A stretch of DNA of 64,000 nucleotides from Chlorocebus sabaeus (GCF_047675955.1 NC_132912.1:76718382-76782381), one strand, 5' to 3'; shown: positions 34,596 through 45,872, counted from the first letter of the stretch. The notes: generated by a model not told the origin, from the sequence alone. Numbers and translations: made by a program.

Positions 34596-34658
34596 TATGA
34601 TGTTAGCTGGTTATTTTGCTCATTAGGTGATGCAGTTTCTTCCTAGCTTAGATGGTCT

Positions 34659-35676
34659 TTACAATTTGGCATGTTTTTGCAGTGGCTGGTACTGGTTGTT
34701 CCTTTCCATGTTTAGTGCTTCCTTCAGGAGCTCTTGTAAGGCAGGCCTGGTGGTGAAAATATCTCTCAGCATTTGCTTGTCTGTAAAGGATTTTATTTCT
34801 CCTTCACTTATGAAGCTTAGTTTGGCTGGATATGAAATTCTGGCTTGAAACTCCTTTTCCTTAAGAATGTTGAATATTGGCCCCACTCTCTTCTGGCTTG
34901 TAGAGTTTCTGCCAAGAGATCCACTGTTAGTCTGATGGGCTTCCCTTTGTGGGTCACCCGACATTTCACTCTGGCTGCCTGTAGCATTTTTTCCTTCATT
35001 TCAACTTTAGTGAATCTAACAATTATGTGTCTTGGAGTTGCTCTTCTCGAGGAGTCTCTTTGTGGTGTTCTCTGTATTTCCTGAATTTGAATGTTGGCCT
35101 GCCTTGACAGGTTGGGGAAGTTCTCCTGGATAATATCCTGAAGAATGTTTCCAACTTGGTTCCATTCTCCCCATCACTTTTAGGTACACCAATCAGATGT
35201 AGATTTGGTATTTTCATATAGTCCCATATTTCTTGGAGGCTTTGTTGTTTCTTTTTACTCTTTTTACTTCAATCTTCACTTCTCACTTCATTTATTTGAT
35301 CTTCAATCACTGATACCCTTTCTTCCAATTGATCGAGTTGGCTACTGAAGCTTCTTCATGTGTCACATAGTTCTTGTGCCATGGTTTTCTGCTCCATCAG
35401 GTCATTTAAGGTCTTCTCTACACTGTTTATTCTAGTCAGCCATTCATCTAATCTTTTATCAAGGTTTTTAGCTTCTTTGTGATGGGTTCGAACATCCTCC
35501 TTTAGCTCAGAGAAGTTTTTTATTACCAATCGTCTGAAGCCTACTTCTGTCAACTCGTCAAAGTCATTCTCTGTCCAGCTTTGTTCCGTTGCTGGCATGG
35601 AGCTGCATTTCTTTGGAGGTGAAGAGGCACTCAGATTTTTAGAATTTTCAGTTTTTCTGCTCTGGTTTCTCCCCAT
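34659..35676 (-). pseudogene. L1PA ORF1p, broken
   Basis: The L1 RNA chaperone in antisense. The start at 35676 gives MGRNQSRKTENSKNLSAS, then FDELTEVGFRRLVIKN and a coiled coil (KEAKNLDKRLDEWLTRINSV) to about 35356, where a stop interrupts. After frame changes the middle reads KIPNLHLIGVPKSDGENGT (35023-35217). The carboxy-terminal part, 34659-34964, keeps FQARISYPAKLSFISEGEI and QPLQKHAKL before its stop. The expected total of about 338 codons fits the 1018-base span. At least two disruptions make it nonfunctional. Confidence 0.85.
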
Positions 35677-36685
35677 CTTTGTGGTTTTATCCACCTTTGG
35701 TCTTTGATGATGGTGACGTGCAGATGGGGTTTTGGTGTGGATGTCCTTTCTGTTTGTTAGTTTTCCTTCTAACAGTCAGGACCCTCAGCTGCAGGTTGAT
35801 TGGAGTTTGCTGGAGGTTCACTCCAGACCCTGTTTGCCTGGGTATCACCAGCAGAGGCTGCAGAACAGCAAATATTGGAGAACAGTAAATGTTGCTGCCT
35901 GATCCTTCCTCTGGAAGCTTCATCTCAGAGGGGCACCCGGCTGTATGAGGGGTCAGTCGGCCCCTACTGGGAGGTGTCTCCCAGGTAGGCTACTCGGGGG
36001 TCAGGGACCCACTGGAGGAGGCAGTCTGTCCGTTCCCAGATCTCAAACTCCATGCTGGGAGAACCACTACTCTCATTAAAGCTGTCAGACAGGGACATTT
36101 AAGTCTGCAGAAGTTTCTGCAGCCTTTTGTTCAGCTATGCCCTATCCCCAAAGGTGGAGTCCACAGAGGCAGGCAGGCCTCCCTGAGCTGTGGTGGGCTC
36201 CACCCAGTTCGAGCTTCCCAGTCACTTTGTTTACCTACTCAAGCCTCAGCAATGGTGGATGCCCCTCCCCCAGCCTTGCTGCCACCTTGCAGTTCAATCT
36301 CAGACTGCTGTGCTAGCAGTGAGCAAGGCTCCATGGGCATGGGACCCTCTGAGCCAGGAACAGGATATAATCTCCTGGTATGCCGTTTGCAAAGACCATT
36401 GGAAAAGCGCAGTATTAGGGTGGGAGTGTCCCAATTTTCCAGGTACCATCTGTCATGGCTTCCCTTGGCTAGGAAAGGGAATTCCCGGACCCCTTGCACT
36501 TGCCAGGTGAGGCCATGCCCCACCCTACTTTGGCTCACATTCCATGGGCTGCATCCACTGTCCAACAAGCCCCAGTGAGATGAACCCAGTACCTCAGTTG
36601 GAAATGCAGAAATCACCCGTCTTCTGTGTCGCTCACACTGGAAGCTGTAGACTGGAGCTGTTCCTATTCAGCCATCTTGACTGGA
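35677..36685 (-). promoter_or_regulatory. L1PA 5' UTR (internal promoter region)
   Basis: About 1.0 kb between the ORF1 start and the element's 5' end, GC-richer than its surroundings. L1 5' UTRs carry an internal RNA polymerase II promoter and, in primates, an antisense promoter; here the antisense direction is the plus strand, toward 36700. Whether this diverged copy keeps activity cannot be seen. Open frames here (for example 36239-36616 minus) are noncoding shadows. Confidence 0.6.
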
Positions 36686-37040
36686 TCTGTGACTATGTAT
36701 TTTCAAATAGTCTGTCTTCCAGCTTACTAATTACTTCTTCCACTTGATCAATTCTGCTATTAAAATATTTTAATGCATTCTTCAGGATGCATTAAATGGC
36801 ATTTTTGAACTCCAGAATTTCTGCTCAATTCTTTTTAATTATTTCAATCTCTTTGTTAAATTTATCTGATAAAATCCTGAATTGTTTCTGTGTTATCTTG
36901 AATTTCTTTGAGCTTCCTCAATACAGTTCTTTCGAATTCTCTGTCTAAAAGGTCACATATCTCTGTTTCTCCAGAATTGACCCCTGAAGGCTTATTTAAT
37001 TCATATTGTGAATTAAATGAATTTTAACATCCAGGTCATG
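36686..37040 (-). pseudogene. ORF1p relic of the older L1, coiled-coil part
   Basis: The antisense reads as a charged helical segment (plus-strand blocks ACTTCTTCCACTTGATCAA, TTTCAATCTCTTTGTTAAA, GAATTTCTTTGAGCTTCC). It continues the relic cut off at 30508 by the L1PA insertion. No frame is open for long. Confidence 0.55.
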
Positions 37041-39068
37041 TTTTCCTGGATGATCTTGATTCTTGTAGATGTTCACTGGTGTTAGACATTGAAGAGTTAG
37101 GTATTTATTGTAGTCTTCACAGACTGGGTTTGTCTGAACCATCTTTCTTGGGAAGGCTTTCCAGGTGTTTAAAAAGACCTATTATGAATTAGAAATAAGC
37201 TGCATCTGCATTAGGGAGAACCCCAAGCCCAATAACAGTGTGGTTCTTGCAGACTTATAGGGGTACCACATTGGTGGTCTTGGCTATAATCTGGAAGAGT
37301 TCTCTGGGTTAGCAGGCAGAGACTCTTGTTCTGTTCCCTTACTTTCTCTCAAACAAACAGAGTCCCTGTCTCTGTTCTAAGCCACTTGGAGCTGGCAGTG
37401 GGGTGACACAAGCACCCTTGTGGCCACCACCACTGGGACTGTGCTGGGTCAGACGTGAAGCCAGCATAGCAGTGGGTCTCACCCAAGGCCTAATGTAACC
37501 ACTACCTAGCAACCACCTATGTGGTGGTTGGCCCTGGCCTCTATAATCAGCAGGTGGTGAAGTCAGCCAGGCTTGTGTCCTTCCTTCAGGGTGATGAGAT
37601 CCCCCAGGTCTTGGGCAGGTCCAGAGGTGCCATCCAAGAGCCATGGAATGCAGTCAAAATCTTAGAAGTCTACCCGGTGTTCTATTGTTCTGTGGTTTGC
37701 TGGCACTCACATCACAAGACACAGTCCTTCTCACTCTTCCTTCCCCTTTTAACAAGCAGAGGAGCCTCACCCCATGGCCCCCACTTTCACAGGACAAAGG
37801 GGAGTACAGCCAGGCTACTACTGATTTTCCCTTAAGGTCCAAGGGGTCTTTAGTTAGCCTGTGGTGAATGTTGTCTATCCTGGCATACACTGTCCAGGGA
37901 AGCAGGCTCCCCTCTGGCCCAGGGCAGGTTCAAAAGTGTCATCCAAAATCCAAGGCCTGGAACTAGGTGCTCTACCCACTGTGGCTAAGCTGGTACCTAA
38001 GGTGCAAGACAAATTTCTCTTTACTTTTCTTCCACTTTCCTCAAGCAGAAAGAGTCTCTCTCTATAGCCACCACAGCTAAGAATGTGTTGAGTTTCATGT
38101 GAGGCCAGCAAGTCTCATCCAAGGCCTATGGCATACTGCCTGGGTAATGCTGCTGGTTATTCAGGGGCCAAGGGCTCTTCAGTCATCAGGTGACAAATCC
38201 TGCCTGGACTGGTTTCTTCCCTTCGAGACAGAAGGTTCCCTTCTGACCCAGGGTGTATCTAGAAATGTCATCAGGGAGCTAGGGCCTGGAAATGGGGCCT
38301 CATGACTCTGACTGGTGCCCTATCCTACTGTGGCTGAGCTAGTGTCTAAGATGAAAGAGGCTTCTTTACTCTTCCCTCTCCTCCCCTCAAGTGGAAGGAA
38401 GGAGCCTCTTTTGGAGCCATGATCTGTAAAGCCTGCAGATGGGGAAACAGTGATGCCAGCACTCACTTAGCCATCCTGGCTATTGTCTCAGTAGGTCATG
38501 TGCCTCCCAAGTCCATGAGACACACCATCAGACTCACCTAAGACTCGGCCATCAGACTTACCCAGGAGTTCTAGTCCTTGTGGCCTAGACTGCATTTCAA
38601 ATTTATTTAGGGCTCCACGGTACTTAAGCCCATGGTGGTGAGGCTTGCCAGAACTCAAGTTCCGACCACTGGGATGCACAATTTTCCCCACTGGTGAGGT
38701 TGATTTTAATACTCCCTCTGTAAACAGCATCAGCTGAGTTCAGCCCAGCTTTGCTTGCTGCTATGACAGGGCAGCACTAAGTTCAATGCATGTGCTGCAC
38801 TCACCCTCTGCCAAATGTACAGATTCTCTCTCTGCACCACACAGCTGCTGAGGGGTGGGACAGGGGTGGTGTTGGCAATTCAAGACTCTTTCCTACCTTC
38901 CTCAATGCCTCTTTCAGCAATATGAAGTTAAAACCAGGTACTGTGAGTGCTCACCTGGTTTTTGGATCTTATGAAGGTGCTTTTTTGTGTTTAGATCGTT
39001 GTTAAATCAGTGTCCTTTCTAGGGGAATGATCAGTACAGCCTCTATTTGGTCATCTTGCTCTGTCCCT
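37041..39068 (-). repeat. 5' UTR of the older L1
   Basis: 2 kb of GC-richer antisense L1 5' UTR, ending with blocks AACTTCATATTGCTGAAAGAGG and ACCTGGTTTTAACTTC (sense), known from L1PB/L1MA 5' UTRs, and the 5' terminus near 39068. The many 60-104-codon frames on both strands (for example 37339-37644, 37521-37835) reflect composition, not genes. Confidence 0.6.
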
Positions 39069-39267
39069 CCTACAACCCAGATATTGAAAGAAGTCTTAGA
39101 GGTTATTGTGGAAGCACAAATGAAAATCTTTGAAATACCATAGAGAAAATAAGAAGTATCTGAGGAATGAAATTGAACAAAAGCCCCAACTTTCAGAAAG
39201 AGAAAAAAGATACATTATGAAGCCTACAGACTGTCTTGTAAAAAGGGATTCCTCACCTTGGGATATG

Positions 39268-39370
39268 TGACTACAGTGGTTCTCAGCCCAAGCTACTAAG
39301 CCAGATGAGATCTATACAAGTGGCAGTATCTTCTAGGTGATTCCAAGTTTAGCCTCAGTTAAGAACAACT
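39268..39370. repeat. MER5A-like fragment
   Basis: ACTACAGTGGTTCTCAGCCC at the left, TTCTAGGTGATTCCAAGTTT inside and CAGTTAAGAACAAC at the right follow the MER5A plan. Confidence 0.55.
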
Positions 39371-39654
39371 ATGTTACTAGCATAGCTTAGATGACCACCT
39401 ACCAGAAGATACAGAAGCCTCTCAGGTACCTTCTAATTCCATCATTCCACGTCCTATGAAAAGTAAGTCCTCAATCTTGTGATGTAGAATCTGTAAGTGG
39501 CACATGTAATGAAAAACACAGTATCTGGAATCAAAAGTCTCTGAGTTTCTACCTCATTGTGTTACCACTAGGAGGAGATGAACTAACATGAGAAAGCTTA
39601 TTACTATTATTTTATTAGCCTAATCTCACATCCATTATAGGCAGGTCACACAAG
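39371..39654. other. Single-copy DNA
   Basis: Nothing recognised. Confidence 0.35.
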
Positions 39655-39830
39655 GATGTATACAAGTACATTGGAAAAAGCATAGGCTTTGAAGACAAAT
39701 GCTTCCTCTGTTATTTATCAGCTGTGTGTCCTCAGGCAACTTATTTAAATTCTCTGAGCTTGAATTCATGATCTATAAATTAAGAATAGTAATACCTATC
39801 TTAGAGATGGGACTGACTACATAATTTGTG
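39655..39830 (+). repeat. MIR, sense
   Basis: AAAAAGCATAGGCTTTGAAG, TCAGCTGTGTGTCCTCAGGC, AATTCTCTGAGCTTGAATTC and AAGAATAGTAATACCTATC are MIR blocks in order. Confidence 0.75.
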
Positions 39831-40549
39831 GAGCCTAGTACAAAATGAAAAACATGAGGCCCCTTTTTCCAAAATTACTCATGATGGCAGCAGCTGAGCA
39901 CTAAACCAAGCATGCAGCCTTTGTAAGCCAGAGACCCTTTTCAAATGCACAGTTTGCACACCCATGAAGCTAGCCTTGCTTTCAGACTTGCCAAGAGTAA
40001 AGACAATATAATGTAAAAACCCGTCATTGTGTTTGTATTCAAAGTATTCAAAGGTAACTATTTTTAGGATCCTTCTTTCCATTTTAGCATCTCTTTTATC
40101 ATTAAAATTAAAAAGAATGGCTGAATATACAAATAAATGGCTTCTGGAAATATCTGACAGAATGAAACTGAAATTGACTTTTAAGATGGAAAAGAATAGT
40201 TAACATTTTTCCCACAGAACCAGCACCAAAACAGTGTAGATCCTGTGGGAAAGTTAATCAGAATTGCAAAGAACAGAGATCACAAATTTACTAAAATGCC
40301 TCGCAGCTTAGGCTGACAGCTCAGTATGAGAAGAGCAATTGATTTTAAGCTAACATACACACATAGAAAGATTAAATATATTTAAATTTTTTTTATTTCT
40401 AAAGAAAAAAAAAACATTAACCATTCTCTGCAAACATTTGCTCAGTAGCTACCACTGTGCTAGACCAGCAAGACCAGTAAAACTGAGTCGTGGCCTTCAG
40501 ATTGTTTACAACCTCCCCAAACAGGCAGAATTAACATAATTACCTACCA
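39831..40549. other. Single-copy AT-rich DNA
   Basis: Nothing recognised. The 67-codon minus frame at 39879-40082 has no support. Confidence 0.35.
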
Positions 40550-41170
40550 TCCAGGCTACCATCATTGCTAGTTAGTGTGACTCCAACACACACACCCAAT
40601 TCTGTTCCCTTTCAATTCATTCTCCACCCTGTGATCAGAGTAATTTTTCTAAAACCTGTCACTCAGACCGAGCACGATGGCTAACACCTGTAATCCTAGC
40701 ACTTTGGGAGGCCAAGGAGGGTAGACCACATGAGGTCTGGAGTTTGAGACCAGCCTGGCCAACATGGTGAAACCCTGTCTCTACTAAAAATACAAAAAAT
40801 TAGCCAGGCATGGTGGCAGGCACTTATAATCCCAGCTATGCGAGAGGCTGAGGCAGGAGAATCACTTGAACCTGGGAGGCGGAGGGGGCGGAGGTTGCAG
40901 TGAGCCCACATCACACCATTGCACTCCAGCCTGGGCAACAAGAGCAAAACTTCATCTCAAAAATAAATAAATAAATACATACATAAATAAATAAAAATAA
41001 AACCTGCCACTCCCCTGGTTAAAATCTTTCTGTGGCTGCCCACTGACCTAAGAATGACATCCAAATGACTTTATATGGCAGATAAAGCCCTTCACCATTT
41101 GGCCTTTTGACCCTCTCCACTCCCATTTCCACTTTTCAGTATATTGTCCCTGCTCCTTTTAGTTCCAGAG
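40550..41170 (+). repeat. L2 with an Alu insert
   Basis: To the right of the Alu the order AACCTGCCACTCCCCTGG, TTTCTGTGGCTGCCCACTG, GACATCCAAATGACTTT, AGCCCTTCACCATTTGGCC and TCTCCACTCCCATTTCC is the L2 segment downstream of its reverse transcriptase. The left part (AATTTTTCTAAAACCTGTCACTC) continues it. Confidence 0.6.
40666..40998 (+). mobile_element. Alu (AluS-like) with AAAT-rich tail
   Basis: A full dimer from GACCGAGCACGATGGCTAAC, ending in an (AAAT)n-type tail. There is a short internal duplication, GGCGGAGGGGGCGGAGG, near 40879-40895. AAAACCTGTCACTC (40651-40664) and AAAACCTGCCACTC (40999-41012) form the target-site duplication. Confidence 0.9.
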
Positions 41171-41228
41171 ACACGTTGATCTCTGCTAGTTCAGGCCCTC
41201 AGAGAAGCACATCTAAGATGACAGTGGA

Positions 41229-41743
41229 TGTCCGTACTAGTCAGGATTCTCCAGAGAAACAGAAGCAATAGAATATATAGATTTCCATATAGATATCGAT
41301 AAGAGGATATCTGTTATAAGAATTGGCTCACACGATTATGGAGGCAGAAAAATCCCATGATCTGCCATCTGCCAGCTGGAGTACCAGGAAAGCTGATTAC
41401 GTAATTCAGTCTGAGTCCAAAGACCTGAGAACCAGAGGAGCCAATGGTGTAACTCCCAGTCCAAGTCCAAAGGCTCAGGAACCAGGATCATCCATGTCCA
41501 AGTACAAGAGAAAATGGATGTCCAAGCTGGGGAAGCAGAGAGAGTGAATTCACCCTTCCTCTACCGATGGATTGGATGATGCCCATCCACACTGATGACA
41601 GCAATCTTCTTTGTTCAGTCTACCAATTCAAATGCTAACCTCTTCAAGAAATACCCTCACAGACACTTCCAGAAATCGTGTTTTGCCAGCTATCTGGATA
41701 GCCCTTAGCTCAATAAAATTGATACATAAAATTAACCATTACA
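41229..41743 (+). repeat. LTR-like element, MLT2/ERVL type suspected
   Basis: TAGTCAGGATTCTCCAGAGA, GAATTGGCTCACACGATTAT, GAGGCAGAAAAATCCCATG, GATTGGATGATGCCCATCC, TACCAATTCAAATGCTAACC and a terminal ATTAACCATTACA match a well-known dispersed LTR, with TG at the left and CA at the right. I believe it is an ERVL LTR of the MLT2 group. The LTR identity is firmer than the name. A 74-codon frame inside (41323-41547) is not a gene. Confidence 0.6.
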
Positions 41744-41789
41744 ATGTACAAGAGATTTATTGACTGTCAAGAAAAAATGAGACGAAGCA

Positions 41790-42190
41790 AAAGTAGGCAG
41801 GAAGAGATTTCAGACTGCAATGTATGTCTGACACCTATGGAACGATAAGGAGAAGGATCTAGGATTGGGTAGAAAGAGTTTCAGGCTGCAAGAAAATTTA
41901 AAGTGAACACCAGGCTGGTGAGGAGTCCTTGAGCCCAAAGTCTCCCATTAGAGGAGTCCCAAGCCCAAAGTCTCCCATTAGAAGAGTCCCATATCCCATA
42001 GAGATGAGTCTGTACCAGTAGCTTCTCAGGGCCCAGTGACTGTCTGGGAGCAGTTCAGGGCATATGTGGCCATGGCGTAAACTCAGTTGTGGATCAGAGG
42101 TGGAACAATGGGGCCATCGGTCAACTGTGCTTCCCACAGCAGGAGATATAGTTGGTGCATTTTCATGACCACCAAATTCCACAGATTATA
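41790..42190 (+). repeat. Diverged direct repeat, copy A
   Basis: It shares an ordered series of blocks with 42465-42725: CAGACTGCA, CCAAAGT...CCCA...GAGGAG, CATATCCC/CGTCC, CTGT...AGTAGC, CTGGGAGC, TATG...GGCC..., GTGGATC/GTGGATT, then TGCATTTTC. Family unknown. It contains a nearly perfect 30-base tandem duplication (41931-41990). On the minus strand a 94-codon frame is open (41898-42182), and the duplication appears there as repeated GTLLMGDFGL-like residues. Confidence 0.5.
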
Positions 42191-42464
42191 CCTCACAGAT
42201 CTACTTCTCTATACAGGTTTGAGGAGCAGCTCCTCTATGGTTCCCAAGACCTCCTTCCCAGAAGGGAAACTTAAGAGGCAGGTTAGAAAGATGAATTACA
42301 GTTGCCACCACTGAAGTTAATCTCAGTGCCACAACAGACACTCATCTTTGCTCTCCTTCTCTATTCATTTTATGTTCCCTTCACCCTTAGCTGTCTTACC
42401 TAGTAGAAAGAAGTGCCTTCAGACCATGATGCAGGTTTGATATCTGTGAAAGAGGCAGGAGATT

Positions 42465-42725
42465 AGCTAGAAAATTCTCAGACTGCAGTGCAGTTCTATG
42501 GAAGTCTCAGCTAGGCTGACGGACATTACCTGAACCAAAGTTACCCACAAGAGGAGCCATGCGTCCTGTAGGACTGGCCTGCATTAGTAGCCCCACCATG
42601 CTCAGTCATTGGCTGGGAGCCAACTGGAAATGTATGGCCTTGATGTGAACACAGTAGTGGATTCAGAAGGGGTACAGCTGAGGCTGTCAGTCATCCGAGT
42701 TGTGCATTTTCTTGGCTTCCATAAT
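42465..42725 (+). repeat. Diverged direct repeat, copy B
   Basis: Second member of the pair (see copy A), about 660 bases downstream in the same orientation and shorter. It may be an ancient local duplication or two insertions of one unnamed mammalian repeat. Confidence 0.5.
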
Positions 42726-42949
42726 TCGATTGTCAAATCAGACTCACAAGAATCAGAGATCTTACTCAATATCAAGCATCATTAATGTCAAGGCCACAAG
42801 GACAGGCAAAGCAGAAAGAGGTGCAGAGCCCCAACACAGCTCCTCATGTTCTTTCTTGCAGCATTAGGGTCCACTCTACCACAGATTAACATATGAGATG
42901 TCTAACTTGTGTACACAATCACTTCACTTATACATTTGCTGCTGATCCT

Positions 42950-43340
42950 TTCCCTCAAGCTATTCTCTGTGCCTGACATGCACGTTCTCTTCCTTATTCT
43001 AACACCACCTTTTTATTTTTTCGAGCTTCAATTTAAACATCACTTCCTTTTATGACTCCCCAGACTAGATTATTTGTCTCTGTTGTGTGCTATAAAAACT
43101 CCGCTGTACTTCCTCTACTATGGAACATATCATCATTTATAATAATTGTTCATCTTGTTTTATCTATCTCCTTCACTAGAATATAAGCTGAAAGAGAAAA
43201 AGAAAGAAATGTTCTATAGTATCCCCCACTAGACTATGAGAGAGAGAAAGACAGACTGTCTTGTTCATCATGATACATCCAATGACTATCACACTAGGGG
43301 CATATGGTTAAGATTTAGCAAATATTCACTGAATTAATTA
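42950..43340 (+). repeat. L2 3' end, well preserved
   Basis: AAACATCACTTCCTTTTATG, CCCCAGACTAGATTATTTG, CCACTAGACTATGAGAG, CTGTCTTGTTCATCATG, ATACATCCAATGACTATCAC and GCAAATATTCACTGAATT follow the L2 3' sequence end to end. Confidence 0.7.
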
Positions 43341-44712
43341 TAGACTAAGTTCAATGGAAGCACAGAGGAAGGAGATACTGATTATGTCTAGAAGGGAAAT
43401 GGGAGTAAGTATTCACCAAGATCCATAAAATGTTAGACTGAGTTGAGGCTGGTGATAGGCTCTGATTCACATCAAACCTGACTTCCAATCTAGTCTTCTC
43501 TGAGTTCTGTTGATAAAGGCAGATAACCAAGACAGAATGAACGTAGAAGGGGACAAGTTCTCTTTCCTATTGTGAAGAGGGGAAAATATTTAAAGGCTTA
43601 AATTCTGGGAAGCAAATTATAATTTCAGAGGTGATTTTTTTTTTATTTCCAAGAACTCAGGACAAGATAAAGGGAGGAAGCAAAGGAGAAAACTGCCAAA
43701 GACAATGTGAGGTTTTTGTCTAGTAAGTCTCTTTGTCTTTCCTTTACATAAGCATTCAATAAATGAATGATTTTAGCCAGAGGAGCAATATTACTTCCCA
43801 GTCCCTCTTCTGAGAGTTCCTTCTGCATCAAAATAACCCATCAGCAATGAAATCGTAATAGCCAGTGTCTCATCTTTTTAAAGTTAGATTTATGGATCCT
43901 ATCATGATCATTAGGAACATTACTTATCTAAGCAAAACAGGAAACAAATAGACTGCCCAGAGACACACATCTCTGATAAGGTACAGCCTGTAGTACCACA
44001 GTAGAGAAGCCATTAAGAATCCCAAATGGCTTCCCAATTCATTTACATACACAATAGCAGAAATTCCCCGATTCCAACATTGCCTAGTCTCTTAAAATGG
44101 ATTGCTAGAGTCTGCAATCCCACTTCACATCTGCTTCGTTGTGAAGAAGAGAAATGCATTCACAGTACTCTCTTGCGTTGGAAGAGTTCTAGAAATAAAT
44201 ACAGAGAGGAAGAAGGTTTCATAACTTCATCCCACTGCTATCATTCCTAGTTCCCTCTCTTCCATCCCAAGTCTTTCCAGACTGTGCATGCCTGAACACC
44301 AGACATGTCAAAGGAGATATCCCTAGATATCAGGCCATTCTCATTTCTACTTCATAGCCTCCCACCACCACCCTTGAGGTTCAAACCATCTGATTCTAGC
44401 AGCTGATAAGTTTTTAGTATCTGCGTTTATTCATTTATCCTGAAAGGTGACATGAGTTTTCTGGAGCTTATCTAGGAAGACAGCTGTCTCCTCTCCCCGC
44501 CTGAGAGAGGGAGAGTGCTTGATTAGAGAGAAATTTTTTCTCCCTAACATAAACAAATTCTCCTTGGGAAAATAATGGAAGGATCCCAAGTTCTTATCCT
44601 TCATAATGTCAATAAACATCTCCAGGAGGAAAACAAGCATCTTCAATTCACAACCCCTGGAATGTCTCTGTGGTCCTGAGTTTCATCCCTCTTCTAAAAT
44701 GGAAACATTTAC
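43341..44712. other. Single-copy DNA
   Basis: 1.4 kb without a recognised repeat. Short frames on both strands (43643-43831, 44026-44250, 44431-44646) show no domain, splice context or repeat origin. Confidence 0.35.
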
Positions 44713-45063
44713 TGTATTAGTCCAGTTTCATGCTGCTGGTAAAGATATACCCCAACTGGGTAATTTATAAAGGAAAAGAGGTTTAATGGCTCACAGTTCC
44801 ACGTGGCTGGGGAGGCCTCACAATCATGGTGGAAGGCAAAAGGCATGTCTTATATGGCAGTAGGGAAGAGAGAATCAGGGGAACTTCCCTTTATAAAACC
44901 ATCATGTCTCATGAGATTTATTTACCACCATGAGAACAGCATGGGAAAGATCTGCCCCCATGATTCAATTACCTCCCATTGGGTCCCTCCCACGGCACAT
45001 GGGAATTGTGGGAGCTACAATTCAAGATGAGATTTGGGTGAGGACACAGACAAACCATTATCA
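44713..45063 (-). repeat. Solo MaLR LTR (THE1/MST type), antisense
   Basis: TGTATTAGTCCAGTTTCATG to ACAAACCATTATCA. Internal marks are CCCAACTGGGTAATTTATAA, CACAGTTCCACGTGGCTGGG, CATGATTCAATTACCTCCC and GATGAGATTTGGGTGAGG. Full length and solo. Confidence 0.85.
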
Positions 45064-45859
45064 CTTGCCTTCAGGAAGGTAAACCTCTCAGGTTGGTCTC
45101 TCACTATCTAATCACCCTTTAAATACCAATACTTGTCCTTTGACCCATATGCTAGGTTTTGGTGCTCAGAAAGCCCTAACCACACAGAAACAAAATATTT
45201 TCTGTACAGCCTCACACTACCCTGGTCCTCCGCAAGCTGCCATCTTCCAGTTTCCTGTTCATCCTCCCACTTTCATCAGCAACTTTAGGTATTCACTCTT
45301 GAATCTCCTCTAAGTTCTGCCATCATCCTGGAGAATTCTAACACCCATGTGGACAAATGTTAGAGAGGTGGACAAGCCTGATATTCAACAAACTGAGATA
45401 ACTAACATGATGGGTGTATCAGTCAAGATCAAGTCTGGAAAACAGAAGCCACTAGATGCATTCCAAGTATGGTGAATTTAATACAGGAATTAGAGGCAGC
45501 TGGAAAAGCTGGGGGAGTGAAACTCAGGAAGCTCATTGCTAAAAACTTCAGCCTATAGCACGGACTTGAATGCGTTACAAGAAGTTCACTAAGAAGTTTC
45601 TTCAAACTTCACATTTTTGTCTTCCCTCAGAGATTCCTGAGGGAATAATGGCCTCTACTCCACTGCCTTTTAGTTTCCTCTCACTGACAGAATCTAACTT
45701 AGCTTCAAGTGAGAAGAGGGAAGAAAATTCTGGGAACTTCACTTCTCTGCCCTGCTAAAGATACCATCCATAGAGATGGAGCTGATTGCAACCTGACAAC
45801 AGGCAGTCAGTCCAGCACAAAAGGTAGAGACATGGTCTTTCTCTGTTTATTCTCCTAGC
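45064..45859. other. Mostly unassigned DNA
   Basis: A patch near 45415-45545 (AAGATCAAGTCTGGAAAACAG, TGAATTTAATACAGGAATTAG) resembles an ancient dispersed repeat I cannot name. No gene is supported. Confidence 0.3.
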
Positions 45860-45872
45860 TAAAAGCATTTCT

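Larger units (their letters stand above)
30508..36685 (-). mobile_element. Near-full-length L1PA-like LINE-1, antisense
   Basis: It runs from a 3' end (ATACTTTAAGTTCTAGAGT; the tail reads as a degenerate T-rich stretch at 30508-30550) to a 5' end reading AACAGCTCCAGTCTACAGC after the antisense GCCATCTTGAC near 36672-36682. All parts are present: 5' UTR (about 1.0 kb), ORF1, ORF2 and 3' UTR. The flanks TCTGATTGTATATTTTC (about 30492-30508) and TCTGTGACTATGTATTTTC (about 36686-36704) look like a diverged target-site duplication within the older L1's ORF1. Both ORFs are broken, so it cannot move itself. Confidence 0.85.
25777..39068 (-). mobile_element. Older L1 (L1PB/L1MA-like), antisense, interrupted by an AluY and an L1PA
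   Basis: The minus-strand L1 has its 3' UTR at 25777-26000 (CCCAGCCTCTGGTAACCATC, TTAACATAATGACCTCCAG), ORF2 relic to about 29346, ORF1 relic to 30508 and again 36686-37040, and a long 5' UTR ending at 39068 (antisense of AGAGCAAGATGACC). The most terminal 3' UTR and tail are absent at the left junction. An AluY (28093-28411) and a 6.2-kb L1PA (about 30508-36685) are inserted. Without them the element is about 6.8 kb, close to full length. Confidence 0.8.

Noticed and set aside
36239..38305. Cluster of 60-125-codon frames on both strands
   Set aside because: They lie within L1 5' UTRs, which are GC-richer and stop-poor but noncoding.
21514..39085. CTACAACCCA occurs near 21518 and again near 39070, suggesting a target-site duplication around the L1 complex
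   Set aside because: The left copy is about 120 bases from the L1 5' end rather than adjacent, and ten bases can match by chance.
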